Notes: a model not told the origin generated them from the sequence alone. A stretch of 64,000 nucleotides of DNA from Agromyces albus (GCF_004134825.1 NZ_SDPN01000007.1:1-64000), one strand, 5' to 3'; positions 52,868 to 60,963 are shown, numbered from the stretch's first letter. A program made the numbers and translations.

Positions 52868-53370
52868 CGGGTGGACTTGAGCCGTTCGTTCTTCTCCTCG
52901 ACGAGGGTGGCGAGGGCGGTGGCGTAGTCGGCGAGCGCAGTGCTGAGCGCGGCATCCGACGTCGCGAGGATCTTCACGGCGAGCAGGCCCGCGTTCTTCG
53001 CGCCGCCGATCGAGACGGTCGCGACGGGAACCCCGGCGGGCATCTGCACGATGGAGAGCAGGGAGTCGAGCCCGTCGAGCCGGCCGAGCGGCACCGGCAC
53101 GCCCACGACGGGGAGCGTCGTGACCGACGCGAGCATGCCGGGCAGGTGGGCGGCTCCCCCGGCGCCCGCGATGATCACCTTGAGGCCGCGCTCGGCGGCC
53201 TGCTTGCCGTAGGCGATCATCTTCTCGGGAGTGCGGTGCGCGGAGACGACCTCGACCTCGTGGGCGACGCCGAATTCGTCGAGGAGCTCGGATGCCTCGC
53301 GCATCACGTTCCAGTCGGAGTCGGATCCCATCACGACGCCGACGAGCGGGGTGGTGTTGCCTGCAGTCAC
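52864..53370 (-). CDS. purE: N5-carboxyaminoimidazole ribonucleotide mutase
   Basis: This 168-residue class I PurE moves the carboxyl group of N5-CAIR to carbon 4 in purine synthesis. It has [11 protein letters not shown] (14-24), [11 protein letters not shown] with the catalytic His, [16 protein letters not shown] and [18 protein letters not shown], all as expected. GTG 53370 with TAGGAT (53377-53382) six bases upstream suggests a leaderless message separate from purK, which ends 53 bases upstream. It overlaps the LCP gene at its 3' end. Confidence 0.96.
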   Translation of the reverse strand: MTAGNTTPLVGVVMGSDSDWNVMREASELLDEFGVAHEVEVVSAHRTPEKMIAYGKQAAERGLKVIIAGAGGAAHLPGMLASVTTLPVVGVPVPLGRLDGLDSLLSIVQMPAGVPVATVSIGGAKNAGLLAVKILATSDAALSTALADYATALATLVEEKNERLKSTR

Positions 53371-53376
53371 TCGACG

Positions 53377-53382
53377 ATCCTA
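53377..53382 (-). promoter_or_regulatory. Candidate -10 box (TAGGAT) of the purE-LCP operon
   Basis: On the minus strand TAGGAT ends six bases before the purE GTG, the leaderless spacing seen elsewhere in this window. It would let purE and the LCP gene be transcribed apart from purK. Confidence 0.55.
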
Positions 53383-53423
53383 AAGCCGCGGACTGTGAGA
53401 AGGCCGCAGGGCGCGCAGTGCGA

Positions 53424-54563
53424 TCAGTCCTGGAACACGGCGGCCGCCGCGCGGGCCTCGTAGACAGCGTCGTCGAGGTCGGATCCGATCGCCGTCACGT
53501 GGCCGACCTTGCGGCCGGGTCGCGGCGCCTTGCCGTAGTTGTGGATCTTGACGGTGGGGTGGCCCGCGAACGCCTCGGCGTAGCGATCGGCGAGCGTGCC
53601 CTCGACCGGTCCGCCGAGCACGTTGACCATCACGGCCCATTCCTCGTGGCAGCCGGTGCCGCCGAGCGGCAGGTCGAGCACCGCTCGCAGGTGTTGCTCG
53701 AACTGGCTCGTGGTGGAGCCGTCCATCGACCAGTGCCCGCTGTTGTGCGGCCGCATCGCCAGCTCGTTGACGAGCACGCGATCGTCGGTCGTCTCGAAGA
53801 GCTCGACGGCGAGCACGCCCGTGACGCCGAGCCCCTCGGCGATCGCGATCGCGACGTCGGCCGCGACATCCGCGAGCTTTCCGGCCGAGCGCGGAGCCGG
53901 AGCGATGACCTCGCTGCAGACGCCGCCGACCTGCACCGTCTCGACGAGCGGCCACGCGGCGATCTCGCCGCTCGGGCGGCGCGCGACGAGCTGGGCGAGC
54001 TCACGGCGGAACTCGACGAGCTCCTCGACGAGGAGCGCACCGGCACGGCCGTCTTCGGCGATCGTCGCGAACCACTCGGCCACCTCTGCGGCAGTGTGCA
54101 CGACGCGCACGCCCTTGCCGTCGTAGCCGCCTCTCGGGGTCTTCACGACGGCGGCACCGCCGTGGTCGGCGATGAACGCGTCGAGTTCGGCCGGCGTCTC
54201 GACGCGGGCCCACTCGGGCACGGGCAGGCCGAGCCTCGACAGCCCTTCGCGCATGAGCAGCTTGTCCTGTGCGTAACGCAGGGCATCAGGACCCGGATGC
54301 ACCGGCACGCCCGCGTCGACGAGGGCGTGCAGCACATCCTGCGGCACGTGCTCGTGGTCGAAGGTGACGACGTCGACCTCGCGCGCGAAGGCGAGCACGG
54401 TCTCGGCATCGGTGTAGTCGCCGACCCGCTCGGCTGCGATCGCCGCCGACATGCCCTCGGCCTCGGCGAGCACACGCAGCTCGACGCCCAGTTCGATCGC
54501 CGCGGGGATCATCATCCTCGCCAGCTGGCCGCCGCCGATCACTCCGACTCGCACTCCGTGCAC
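53424..54563 (-). CDS. purK: N5-carboxyaminoimidazole ribonucleotide synthase
   Basis: This 379-residue ATP-grasp enzyme converts AIR, bicarbonate and ATP to N5-CAIR, feeding PurE next door. It has VGVIGGGQLARMM (6-18), VVTFDHEHVP, AVVKTPRGGYDGKGV as the ATP-binding loop, LLVEELVEFRRELAQLVAR, and VLVNELAMRPHNSGHWSMDG near the active site. The frame allows GTG at 54563 or 54554; the second has GGAG eight bases upstream and may be the true start. TAGACT (54611-54606, minus strand) is a plausible -10, divergent from that of GtrA. Confidence 0.95.
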   Translation of the reverse strand: MHGVRVGVIGGGQLARMMIPAAIELGVELRVLAEAEGMSAAIAAERVGDYTDAETVLAFAREVDVVTFDHEHVPQDVLHALVDAGVPVHPGPDALRYAQDKLLMREGLSRLGLPVPEWARVETPAELDAFIADHGGAAVVKTPRGGYDGKGVRVVHTAAEVAEWFATIAEDGRAGALLVEELVEFRRELAQLVARRPSGEIAAWPLVETVQVGGVCSEVIAPAPRSAGKLADVAADVAIAIAEGLGVTGVLAVELFETTDDRVLVNELAMRPHNSGHWSMDGSTTSQFEQHLRAVLDLPLGGTGCHEEWAVMVNVLGGPVEGTLADRYAEAFAGHPTVKIHNYGKAPRPGRKVGHVTAIGSDLDDAVYEARAAAAVFQD

Positions 54564-54628
54564 TCCATTCGCCGCCCTCGTGGGGCCCCTACGGGCGCCT
54601 CGTCCAGTCTAGGCGGAGCCTCGCGGCA

Positions 54629-54634
54629 TAGGAT
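54629..54634 (+). promoter_or_regulatory. Candidate -10 box (TAGGAT) of the second GtrA gene
   Basis: TAGGAT ends six bases before the GTG at 54641. It decides the start: the alternative GTG at 54635 directly abuts the hexamer and would not be transcribed. A divergent TAGACT for purK lies at 54606-54611. Confidence 0.55.
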
Positions 54635-54640
54635 GTGGCG

Positions 54641-55210
54641 GTGTCCAACCAGGTCGTGAGCGTCGCCGAGCGGCTCTGGCACGGGCTCCTCGCCTACGCC
54701 GTGAAGTTCGGTGTCGTCGGCCTCATCGGCCTCGTCATCGACGTGACGCTCTTCAACCTCCTGCGGCTCGGCGTCTTCGGCGACGACCACTGGGCGCAGT
54801 CGGCGATCGGCGCGAAGACGATCTCGACGAGCGTCGCGATCATCTTCAACTGGCTCGGCAACCGCTACTGGACCTTTCGCAGGCACCGCCGCCGCAACTA
54901 CGTGCGCGAGTTCGCCGAGTACCTCGTCGTCTCGCTGGGCGGCATGGCGATCGCCCTCATCTGCCTCTGGGTGAGCCACCACATGCTCGGCTTCACGAGC
55001 CTCGTCGCCGACAACATCGCGACGAACGTCGTCGGGCTCGCGCTCGGCACGGCGTTCCGGTTCCTGCTGTACCGCTTCTGGGTCTACGGTCACCACCGCG
55101 CCGACGGGCTCTCGAACCTCGACCGCGTCGAAGAGGCTCAGCGCACCCTCTTCGAGGAGCCGGCGACGAGCACCCCCGATGCGCCCACCACCCCCCGGGA
55201 ACGCCCCTAG
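54641..55210 (+). CDS. GtrA-like membrane protein with C-terminal tail
   Basis: This 189-residue GtrA family member has four spans. VKFGVVGLIGLVIDVTLFNLL opens it and IFNWLGNRYWTFRRHRRR and FRFLLYRFWVYGHH carry the family's N-W/F-x-x-RYW motifs. It is longer than typical (~135) because of a ~40-residue polar tail. GtrA proteins are proposed flippases for polyprenyl-phosphate sugars. It stands alone between purK and birA operons, the same place as Rv3277 as I recall the mycobacterial order, so it is probably part of the conserved backbone, not of the cluster. The partner transferase is unclear. Confidence 0.88.
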   Translation: MSNQVVSVAERLWHGLLAYAVKFGVVGLIGLVIDVTLFNLLRLGVFGDDHWAQSAIGAKTISTSVAIIFNWLGNRYWTFRRHRRRNYVREFAEYLVVSLGGMAIALICLWVSHHMLGFTSLVADNIATNVVGLALGTAFRFLLYRFWVYGHHRADGLSNLDRVEEAQRTLFEEPATSTPDAPTTPRERP

Positions 55211-55222
55211 CGCGGCGAGCTG

Positions 55223-56149
55223 CTACTCGGCGTCGTCGGGGGTCGGCTGGAACCACGGCGGGTACACCGCGACGCGAGTGCGCAGGCCCGCCGCCGCGAG
55301 CGCGGATCGCACGCGGTCGCGCACGGGGTCGTTCGCCACGGCGATGAGTGCGACGTTGTCGAGCGGCAGGCACTCGCGAACGAGCAACTCGGCCGTGTGC
55401 AGGCGCGCGCCCTCGTCGTCGCGGTGCAGGCGCTGCAGGGCCCGCTGAATCTCGGGCCAGGCGGATGCCTCGAGCGCGCCGCCGGCCGCGGCATCCGCGT
55501 CGGTCACGACGATCGCGCCAGGCAGTTCGGCGTCGTCGCCGAGCGCTCCGGCGACGGAGCTCACGAGGATCACGAAGTCGGCAGGAGCGCGCTTCGTCGT
55601 CTCCTCGGCGAGTCGCGGGTCGGGCGTCGCGGTGCGCACGGCGTTCCAGACGTGGGCGTCGGTCGTCAGGAGGAACGGCACGTAGTCGGCCACGACCGCG
55701 TCGGTGCCGTCGATCGTCGCCGTACGGCGGAACTCACGGGCATCTGGGGCCGAGACGTCGACGACCGGCTTCGCGCCGGCGGCATCCGCGAGCAGGGCCC
55801 CCGCGTGGAGGATCGGGGCGAGGTTGTCGAAGTGCGTGACGTGATAGATGCGCAGCGCCTTCGCGTCGATCTGCGGGGCATCGGCGAGGAGCGTGGGCCG
55901 CGAGGCACCGGGCACGCGGGCCGGTGGACGGCGCGGCCTGGTTCCCGTGGCGCGCCCGCTCCGCGGCAGCGGCGCGGCCTTCGGAGCCGGCTCGAACTCC
56001 GGCGGTGGGAAGCAGATGGCGCACAGGCCGTCGTCGAAACCATGGATGCATTCGTCGGCCAAGTGGAACCCTTCATCGCGCGGCTCGCGCTCGGGGGGCG
56101 CACGAGACCACTTATCTACGTTACGTCCTCCGGAGGCCTCGTGGGGCAC
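55223..56149 (-). CDS. DarT-like (DUF4433) predicted ADP-ribosyltransferase with N-terminal zinc-knuckle motif
   Basis: This 308-residue protein has ALRIYHVTHFDNLAPILHAG at 98-117, matching the DarT opening (HxT-x2-NL-x-I-x2-G). ADYVPFLL follows (154-161), and AELLVRECLP has Glu254 in the position of DarT's catalytic Glu. DarT enzymes ADP-ribosylate thymidine in single-stranded DNA. The NPMLY-type motif of classic DarT is replaced, so activity is uncertain. An added N-terminal CxHx6CxxC (Cys34, His36, Cys43, Cys46) looks like a zinc knuckle. No macro-domain antitoxin (DarG) is adjacent. It follows the PH-domain gene by 15 bases in the birA operon. GTG 56149 is the longest plausible start; the true one may be later. 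Confidence 0.7.
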   Translation of the reverse strand: MPHEASGGRNVDKWSRAPPEREPRDEGFHLADECIHGFDDGLCAICFPPPEFEPAPKAAPLPRSGRATGTRPRRPPARVPGASRPTLLADAPQIDAKALRIYHVTHFDNLAPILHAGALLADAAGAKPVVDVSAPDAREFRRTATIDGTDAVVADYVPFLLTTDAHVWNAVRTATPDPRLAEETTKRAPADFVILVSSVAGALGDDAELPGAIVVTDADAAAGGALEASAWPEIQRALQRLHRDDEGARLHTAELLVRECLPLDNVALIAVANDPVRDRVRSALAAAGLRTRVAVYPPWFQPTPDDAE

Positions 56150-56164
56150 ATCGGCGATTCGAGC

Positions 56165-56728
56165 TCAGCGCCCGCCCCACACGACGGTGTCGCCGTCGAT
56201 GGTCGACTGGTCGGCGCGACGCCGATCGCCGATGATCGTGTGCGCGTCCTCCATGAGCTCCTGGAGCGCGGCCTGCACGACCTGTGGCCGCGGCACGTCT
56301 TTCAGCACGACCGGGCGATCGTGCCCGGTGTTGATCCGCACATCGCCCGAGCCGAAGGCGCTCTGCGCCCAGGTGCGGCGCACGCTCACGTCGTAGCCGC
56401 GGCTGTGCAGCAGCTCCTGCCGTACGCGCACGAAGACACCGCTGCGAAGGATGATGCGCCGCGTCGTGACGGTGGTGCGCCGGGTGAGCCAGGCGAGGAA
56501 CGGCAGGAACGAGAAGACGAGCACCGCGAGCGTCGCGATTCCCGCGATGGCGAGCTGCTGCCAGGGTTCGCGCAGGGTTGCCGCGGCGTAGGTCGCAACC
56601 CCCGTCACGGCGATGAAGAGCACCGTCGGCAGCACGAGGATGCGCCCGTGCCGTCGGAGCCGTGCGACGACGCGCTCGACCGGCAGTGCAGGCGGCGCGG
56701 CCGGCTCGTGGCTCGCGGCGGGGCTCAT
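56165..56728 (-). CDS. Membrane protein with bacterial PH domain (bPH2/YdbS-like)
   Basis: This 187-residue protein has two hydrophobic spans at ~30-50 and 60-82 (ILVLPTVLFIAVTGVATYAA; IAGIATLAVLVFSFLPFL). A bPH2-like domain follows: TRRTTVTTRRIILRSGVFVRVRQELLHSRGYDVSV and FGSGDVRINTGHDRPVVLKDVPRPQVVQAAL, the usual pattern of strand-rich membrane PH proteins. Role unknown in most bacteria. It lies seven bases after birA, in the place of Rv3278c in the mycobacterial order. ATG 56728. Confidence 0.88.
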   Translation of the reverse strand: MSPAASHEPAAPPALPVERVVARLRRHGRILVLPTVLFIAVTGVATYAAATLREPWQQLAIAGIATLAVLVFSFLPFLAWLTRRTTVTTRRIILRSGVFVRVRQELLHSRGYDVSVRRTWAQSAFGSGDVRINTGHDRPVVLKDVPRPQVVQAALQELMEDAHTIIGDRRRADQSTIDGDTVVWGGR

Positions 56729-56735
56729 ATGCCCA

Positions 56736-57635
56736 TTAATACCGCAGGTGCGTCACGTCGCCGGCGGCGACAGACTGCGGCTCGCCATTCTCACGGTCTC
56801 GCACCACGAGGCGGCCGTCGCGGTCGATCCGCTCGGCGACGCCGAGGAGCTCGCGGCCGCCCGGCAGCTCCACTCGCACCTCGGAGCCGATCGTGCCGCA
56901 GAGCGAGCTGACCCGATCGGCGATTCCGCTCGCCGCGGCATCCGCCCCGTGCTCGGCGAAGGCCCGGAACAGCGAGAGGAATCCGCTGAGGTAGTCGGCG
57001 AGCACGGCGTCGGCGTCGGGCTGCGTGCCCGTGACGAGCAGGAGCGACGTGGACGTGAGAGTGGGCAGGTCGTGCTCGTCGAGCGTGAGGTTGAGGCCGG
57101 CGCCCACCACGACCGCGCCGGACTCGGGAAGCAGCTCGGAGAGGATGCCGCACACCTTGAAGCCCGAGATGAGCACGTCGTTCGGCCACTTGAGCTCGAC
57201 CACGACGCCGCCGGTGCCGTCGGCCTCGAGCGATTCATCGGCGCCCGCCGGCGGAGCGGATGCCCCGGCTCCGGCCTCGTCGCCGGCGGCGGCCATCGAT
57301 CGCCCGGCCTCGACGGCCCGTTGCACGGCCTCGGTCATCGCCGCTCCCGCGATGAGCGGGATCCAGCCGTAGCCGTCGGCCGGGAACGGTGCGCCGCCCG
57401 GGAGCTCGGGCCGCAGCAGCACCGAGATCGCGAGCGTCTTTCCCGTGGGGGCGAGCCAGGTGCGGCCGAGGCGACCGCGGCCGCGGGTCTGGTTGTCGGT
57501 GACGATGACGGCGCCCGTCGGCCAGGCCGCGGCATCCGGTCCGATCGCCGCGGTGCGCATCTCGTCGTTCGTCGAGCCGGCCTCGGCGAGGAACTCGAAG
57601 CGCGGCACCGCCTTTCGGCTCCGCTCCCAATCCAT
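56736..57635 (-). CDS. birA: Biotin--[acetyl-CoA-carboxylase] ligase
   Basis: This 299-residue enzyme attaches biotin to acyl-CoA carboxylase. It has GSTNDEM, the biotinyl-AMP loop GRGRLGRTW, KTLAISVLLRP, VVVELKWPNDVLISGFKVCGILSE and VVGAGLNLTL. There is no N-terminal helix-turn-helix, so it is a monofunctional ligase, not a repressor. A Pro/Ala-rich insert (~120-145) is unusual. ATG 57635 is chosen because GGAGG lies five bases before it; a GTG two codons earlier overlaps that site. TAGCCT (57670-57665) is a plausible -10. It is divergent from accD, its likely pathway partner. Confidence 0.94.
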   Translation of the reverse strand: MDWERSRKAVPRFEFLAEAGSTNDEMRTAAIGPDAAAWPTGAVIVTDNQTRGRGRLGRTWLAPTGKTLAISVLLRPELPGGAPFPADGYGWIPLIAGAAMTEAVQRAVEAGRSMAAAGDEAGAGASAPPAGADESLEADGTGGVVVELKWPNDVLISGFKVCGILSELLPESGAVVVGAGLNLTLDEHDLPTLTSTSLLLVTGTQPDADAVLADYLSGFLSLFRAFAEHGADAAASGIADRVSSLCGTIGSEVRVELPGGRELLGVAERIDRDGRLVVRDRENGEPQSVAAGDVTHLRY

Positions 57636-57763
57636 CGGCACCTCCGGTTGCTCGTGTCGAGTTCAGGCTAGTGTCCGAACGGATGCCGGGCATGGCGATA
57701 GCCACGAGCGCCGTGAGGAGATTTGTAGGATTCCCTCAAGTAATGCGGCCGGATGGGCGCCGG

Positions 57764-57769
57764 TAGAGT
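57764..57769 (+). promoter_or_regulatory. Candidate -10 box (TAGAGT) of the accD-accE operon
   Basis: TAGAGT ends seven bases before the GTG at 57777 with no Shine-Dalgarno, again the leaderless layout. It also favours this GTG over the in-frame start 24 bases upstream. Confidence 0.55.
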
Positions 57770-57776
57770 GAACGGC

Positions 57777-59375
57777 GTGACCGAAGCGACTGACGGCCCC
57801 GACCTCTCCACGACTGCGGGCAAGCTCGCCGACCTCAAACTCCGCTACCACGAAGCCGTGACGGCGAGCGGCGAGGCGGCCATCGAGAAGCAGCACGCCA
57901 AGGGCAAGATGACGGCGCGCGAGCGCATCGCCGAACTGCTCGACCCGGGCTCGTTCGTCGAGCTCGACGAGTTCGTGCGTCACCGCACGCACGCGTTCGG
58001 CATGGACGTGAAGCGCCCCTACGGCGACGCGGTCGTCACGGGAACGGGTACGATCCACGGCCGACAGGTCGCCGTCTACTCGCAGGACTTCACGATCTTC
58101 GGCGGCTCGCTCGGCGAGGTCGCCGGCGAGAAGATCATCAAGGTCATGGAGCTCGCCCTGAAGACCGGCGTGCCGATCATCGGCATCCTCGACTCGGGCG
58201 GCGCCCGCATCCAGGAGGGCGTCGTCGCGCTCGGCAAGTACGGCGAGATCTTCCGTCGCAACACGGCGGCATCCGGGGTCATCCCGCAGATCTCGATCGT
58301 GTGCGGCCCGGCCGCCGGCGGCGCCGTCTACTCGCCCGCGCTCACCGACTTCGTGATCATGGTCGACAAGACGAGCCAGATGTTCGTCACCGGTCCCGAC
58401 GTCATCAAGACCGTGACCGGCGAGGACGTCGGCATGGAGGAGCTCGGCGGCGCGCTCACCCACAACACCGTCTCGGGCGTCGCGCACTACCTCGCGAGCG
58501 ACGAGTCCGATGCGCTCGACTACGCCCGTACGCTCATCTCGTTCCTGCCCGACAACAACATGTCGGACGCCCCGGTGTACGACGCCGAGCCCGAGCTCGA
58601 GATCACCGACGAGGACCGCCGGCTGAACACCGTCATCCCCGACTCCCCCAACCAGCCCTACGACATGCACTCGGTCATCGAGGGCATCGTCGACCACGGC
58701 GACTTCCTCGAGGTGCAGCCGCTGTTCGCGCCGAACATCGTCGTCGGCTTCGCGCGCGTCGAAGGGCGCTCGGTCGGCATCATCGCGAACCAGCCGAGCC
58801 AGATGGCGGGCACCCTGAACATCGCGGCCGGCGAGAAGGCATCACGCTTCGTGCGGTTCTGCGACGCGTTCTCGATCCCCATCCTCACGCTCGTCGACGT
58901 GCCCGGCTACCTGCCCGGCACCGAGCAGGAGTGGACCGGCGTCATCCGCCGCGGTGCGAAGCTGCTCTACGCCTACGCCGAGGCCACCGTGCCGCTCGTC
59001 ACGATCATCACGCGCAAGGCCTACGGCGGCGCCTACATCGTCATGGGCTCCAAGCAGCTCGGCGCCGACATCAACCTCGCGTGGCCGACCGCCGAGATCG
59101 CCGTGATGGGCGGGCAGGGAGCGGTCAACATCCTCTACCGCGCCGAGATCAAGGCTGCCGAGATCGCCGGTGAGGATGTCGCGGCCGTGCGCACGAAGCT
59201 CGCCAACGAGTACACCTACAACGTGGCCAGCCCGTTCCTCGCCGCCGAGCGTGGCGAGCTCGACGGCATCATCGAGCCGGCCGCCACGCGTGTCTCGGTG
59301 GTCAAGGCGCTCCGCGCGCTCCGCACCAAGCGGGCGAGCCTGCCGCCGAAGAAGCACGGGAACATCCCGCTCTAG
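57777..59375 (+). CDS. accD: Acyl-CoA carboxylase beta subunit (carboxyltransferase)
   Basis: This 532-residue carboxyltransferase moves CO2 from carboxybiotin to acyl-CoA, giving malonyl- or methylmalonyl-CoA. It has [33 protein letters not shown] and the first oxyanion hole [16 protein letters not shown]. The second half has [29 protein letters not shown] and [13 protein letters not shown]. Residue 421 is Ile at the position where Streptomyces PccB has Asp422; Ile there goes with acceptance of acetyl-CoA in AccB-type subunits, so this may not be a strict propionyl-CoA carboxylase. Coupled to accE nine bases later. Confidence 0.94.
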   Translation: MTEATDGPDLSTTAGKLADLKLRYHEAVTASGEAAIEKQHAKGKMTARERIAELLDPGSFVELDEFVRHRTHAFGMDVKRPYGDAVVTGTGTIHGRQVAVYSQDFTIFGGSLGEVAGEKIIKVMELALKTGVPIIGILDSGGARIQEGVVALGKYGEIFRRNTAASGVIPQISIVCGPAAGGAVYSPALTDFVIMVDKTSQMFVTGPDVIKTVTGEDVGMEELGGALTHNTVSGVAHYLASDESDALDYARTLISFLPDNNMSDAPVYDAEPELEITDEDRRLNTVIPDSPNQPYDMHSVIEGIVDHGDFLEVQPLFAPNIVVGFARVEGRSVGIIANQPSQMAGTLNIAAGEKASRFVRFCDAFSIPILTLVDVPGYLPGTEQEWTGVIRRGAKLLYAYAEATVPLVTIITRKAYGGAYIVMGSKQLGADINLAWPTAEIAVMGGQGAVNILYRAEIKAAEIAGEDVAAVRTKLANEYTYNVASPFLAAERGELDGIIEPAATRVSVVKALRALRTKRASLPPKKHGNIPL

Positions 59376-59383
59376 GGGGCACC

Positions 59384-59623
59384 ATGGCCGACAACACTGC
59401 ACACTCCGACGCCGAATCGGCGGCCGACATCCGCTTCGTGACGCCCGACGTGAGCGCCGAGGAGGCCGCTGCGGTCACTGCGGTGCTGCTCGCGGCGATC
59501 GACGAAGGCGAGGCCGAGGCATCCGTGCCCGAGCCCGTTCGCGACCACTGGGTTCGCAGCGGCGGCGCGCTGCGGGCTCCGTTCCAGACCGGCCACGGTC
59601 GCTGGCAGCGCGCGGGGCGATGA
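59384..59623 (+). CDS. accE: Acyl-CoA carboxylase epsilon subunit
   Basis: This 79-residue protein follows accD by eight bases. It shows the short epsilon-subunit pattern: DIRFVTPDVSAEEAAAVTAVLLAAI, a helix predicted to bind the beta subunit, and the C-terminal APFQTGHGRWQRAGR, close to the W-x6-R end of ACC_epsilon proteins in actinobacteria. It would raise activity of the alpha-beta complex. The alpha (biotinylated) subunit is not in the window. The ATG has GGGGGC a few bases upstream. Confidence 0.88.
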   Translation: MADNTAHSDAESAADIRFVTPDVSAEEAAAVTAVLLAAIDEGEAEASVPEPVRDHWVRSGGALRAPFQTGHGRWQRAGR

Positions 59624-59733
59624 CGCACGTCGTGTCCCCCGATCTGCCGTGGCCCGCGGGTGCGCTCCCGCGGATCGGCGGGCGATGGTGCCCCCCGTCG
59701 CACGAGGGGGACACCACCTGTCCCCCGAAATGA
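59620..59733 (+). CDS. Possible 37-residue frame overlapping the accE stop (doubtful)
   Basis: An ATG overlapping the accE TGA (ATGA) opens a 37-codon frame ending with WCPPSHEGDTTCPPK. Its second half coincides with the hairpin-forming C/G runs of the next entry, so the two CPP motifs may only reflect RNA structure. No family is recognised. I give it only because of the coupling overlap. Confidence 0.2.
   Translation: MTHVVSPDLPWPAGALPRIGGRWCPPSHEGDTTCPPK
59631..59726 (+). other. Set of competing hairpins downstream of accE
   Basis: GTGTCCCCC (59631-59639), GGTGCCCCCC (59687-59696), GGGGGACACC (59706-59715) and TGTCCCCC (59719-59726) can pair in three mutually exclusive ways. The closest pair, GGGGGACA-CCACC-TGTCCCCC (59706-59726), is a perfect 8-base-pair hairpin. 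The region could end the accD-accE message or switch between structures. No T-tract follows directly. Confidence 0.45.
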
Positions 59734-59765
59734 CGACTTTGCAGACGCTCGGCCGTGCACCACGA

Positions 59766-59912
59766 TAGGTATCGCAGGCTCCTCAGGAGTCGCCACGGAC
59801 ATCGGTCGGGTAACCGATGACCGTTGGGGGCGAGTCAGGGCGATATTCGGGTTGTCGCCGTGTCTCGGGCTTGATGGGGGGCCGATCTCAGATCGGCCCC
59901 CCACTCTCTTTT
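59766..59912 (+). ncRNA. Candidate structured small RNA ending in an intrinsic terminator
   Basis: The 219 bases between the doubtful frame and the next gene hold no plausible reading frame but show ordered structure. TAGGTA (59766-59771) may be a -10. Then come CTCC-TCA-GGAG (59779-59789, approximate), CATCGGT-CGGGTA-ACCGATG (59800-59819, perfect 7-base-pair stem) and GGCGA...TCGCC around 59839-59859. A strong terminator hairpin with T-rich tail closes at 59912. A transcript of about 135 bases is proposed. No known RNA family is assigned. It might also be a long 3' end of the accD-accE message. Confidence 0.4.
59876..59912 (+). terminator. Strong intrinsic terminator
   Basis: GGGGGGCCGATC - TCA - GATCGGCCCCCC is a 12-base-pair perfect stem (59876-59887 with 59891-59902), followed by ACTCTCTTTT. 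The T-rich side is on the plus strand, so it ends the accD-accE transcript or the candidate small RNA, 40 bases before the convergent sensor gene ends. Confidence 0.8.
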
Positions 59913-59952
59913 CCGGCGTCGACCGGCGTGCCAGAGGTTCCTCCTCGCGCGG

Positions 59953-60963
59953 TCACAGTGCGCGCGGAATCTCCAGCCAGAGCTCGACCTCGAGGTCGTC
60001 GGTGTCGACTCCGGATGACTCGGATCCCGAATCGCGCAGGCCCACGACAGTGACCGCGACGGGCGAGCCCTCTGCAGCGGTACGGGCGATGATGCGATCG
60101 GCGTTCGAGCCGGCGACGGCCTCGGCGAGTCGCGAGAGCACCCGGTCGCGCGCCGCTTCGTCGAGATCGTCGATTCCGCCCTCGTCGAGGAGGTTCACGG
60201 TGATGCCGCGCTCGCGGGCGCGTTGCACCTCGACGCGGACGCCGTCGGTGAGCAGCATCCGTCCGCGGATCTCATCGCGGATCGCCGCCTCGAGCATGCG
60301 GCACTCGCGACGCTGCGCCTCGGTGAGCGCACCGTTGCGATCGGCGATGCGGCGCAGCATCGGCGCGGCGATCCGGTTCGTCTGCGCGAGGCGCATCCGG
60401 CCCTCGAAGAGGTGGGCGTCTTGGGCGGCCTGCCACGCCGCAGCCTCGCGCTCGGCCTGCGCGTACCGCCGGGTCTCCCGCGCGGCGTTCGTGAGCGCCG
60501 TCGTCAGCATGTGCGCGGTCGCCACCCAGACGATGCTGCCGATGACGCCCAGACCGCCGAGCGAGAGCGGCCCCGCCCACACGACGCTCTGCACGGCGAG
60601 GATGACCACCCCGATCCACGCGGTGATGAGCTGTCGCCTGGCAGCGGCGATGGTCATGAGCGTGCCCACGGCGGCGACGTACCACGTCGCGTAGCCGTTC
60701 TCGCCGCCAGGATCGAGTTGGCTCGTCACGAGGAGCGGAAGCACGATGCAGATGGCGAGGTCGAAGGCGGCGAGCCAGTCGGGCATCCGCAAGCGCTGGG
60801 CGGGCCAGAGGCTCAGCACGGTCGCGACCGAGTAGAGCAGGAGGGCCGCCACCGTCGGCCACGGCGACGTCGGGATGTCGAGCGAGTACACGCCGAGGAC
60901 CACGTGGTAGATCGAGAACATCGCCCCCAGCACGAGGAGGAGCCAGCGCGGAACGGAGATCAT
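59953..60963 (-). CDS. Membrane protein of a two-component operon, degenerate sensor-kinase-like
   Basis: This 336-residue protein has five to six hydrophobic spans in residues ~8-175, then a cytoplasmic helical region (NAARETRRYAQAEREAAAWQAAQDAHL) and a C-terminal alpha/beta part (RVLSRLAEAVAGSNADRIIARTAAEGSPVAVTVVGL) that looks like a worn-down kinase ATPase domain. No phospho-acceptor His motif and no DxGxG ATP motif can be found, so autophosphorylation is unlikely. The ATG at 60963 overlaps the upstream kinase stop as ATGA. It may act as a co-sensor of the kinase encoded just before. Family not certain. Confidence 0.65.
   Translation of the reverse strand: MISVPRWLLLVLGAMFSIYHVVLGVYSLDIPTSPWPTVAALLLYSVATVLSLWPAQRLRMPDWLAAFDLAICIVLPLLVTSQLDPGGENGYATWYVAAVGTLMTIAAARRQLITAWIGVVILAVQSVVWAGPLSLGGLGVIGSIVWVATAHMLTTALTNAARETRRYAQAEREAAAWQAAQDAHLFEGRMRLAQTNRIAAPMLRRIADRNGALTEAQRRECRMLEAAIRDEIRGRMLLTDGVRVEVQRARERGITVNLLDEGGIDDLDEAARDRVLSRLAEAVAGSNADRIIARTAAEGSPVAVTVVGLRDSGSESSGVDTDDLEVELWLEIPRAL

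Noticed and set aside
55223-56728. Toxin-antitoxin pair DarTG formed by the DarT-like and PH-domain genes
   Set aside because: The neighbour has two membrane spans and a PH-type domain, not a macro domain, and also stands beside birA in genomes without a DarT gene as far as I recall.
56721-56745. TATTAAT before the PH-domain gene as a leaderless promoter
   Set aside because: It overlaps the birA stop codon, the sixth base does not fit TAnnnT, and the gene lies seven bases after birA in an operon.
59876-59912. 6C RNA family as identity of the structured gap
   Set aside because: The 6C family has C-runs in hairpin loops; here the C-run is in the terminator stem.
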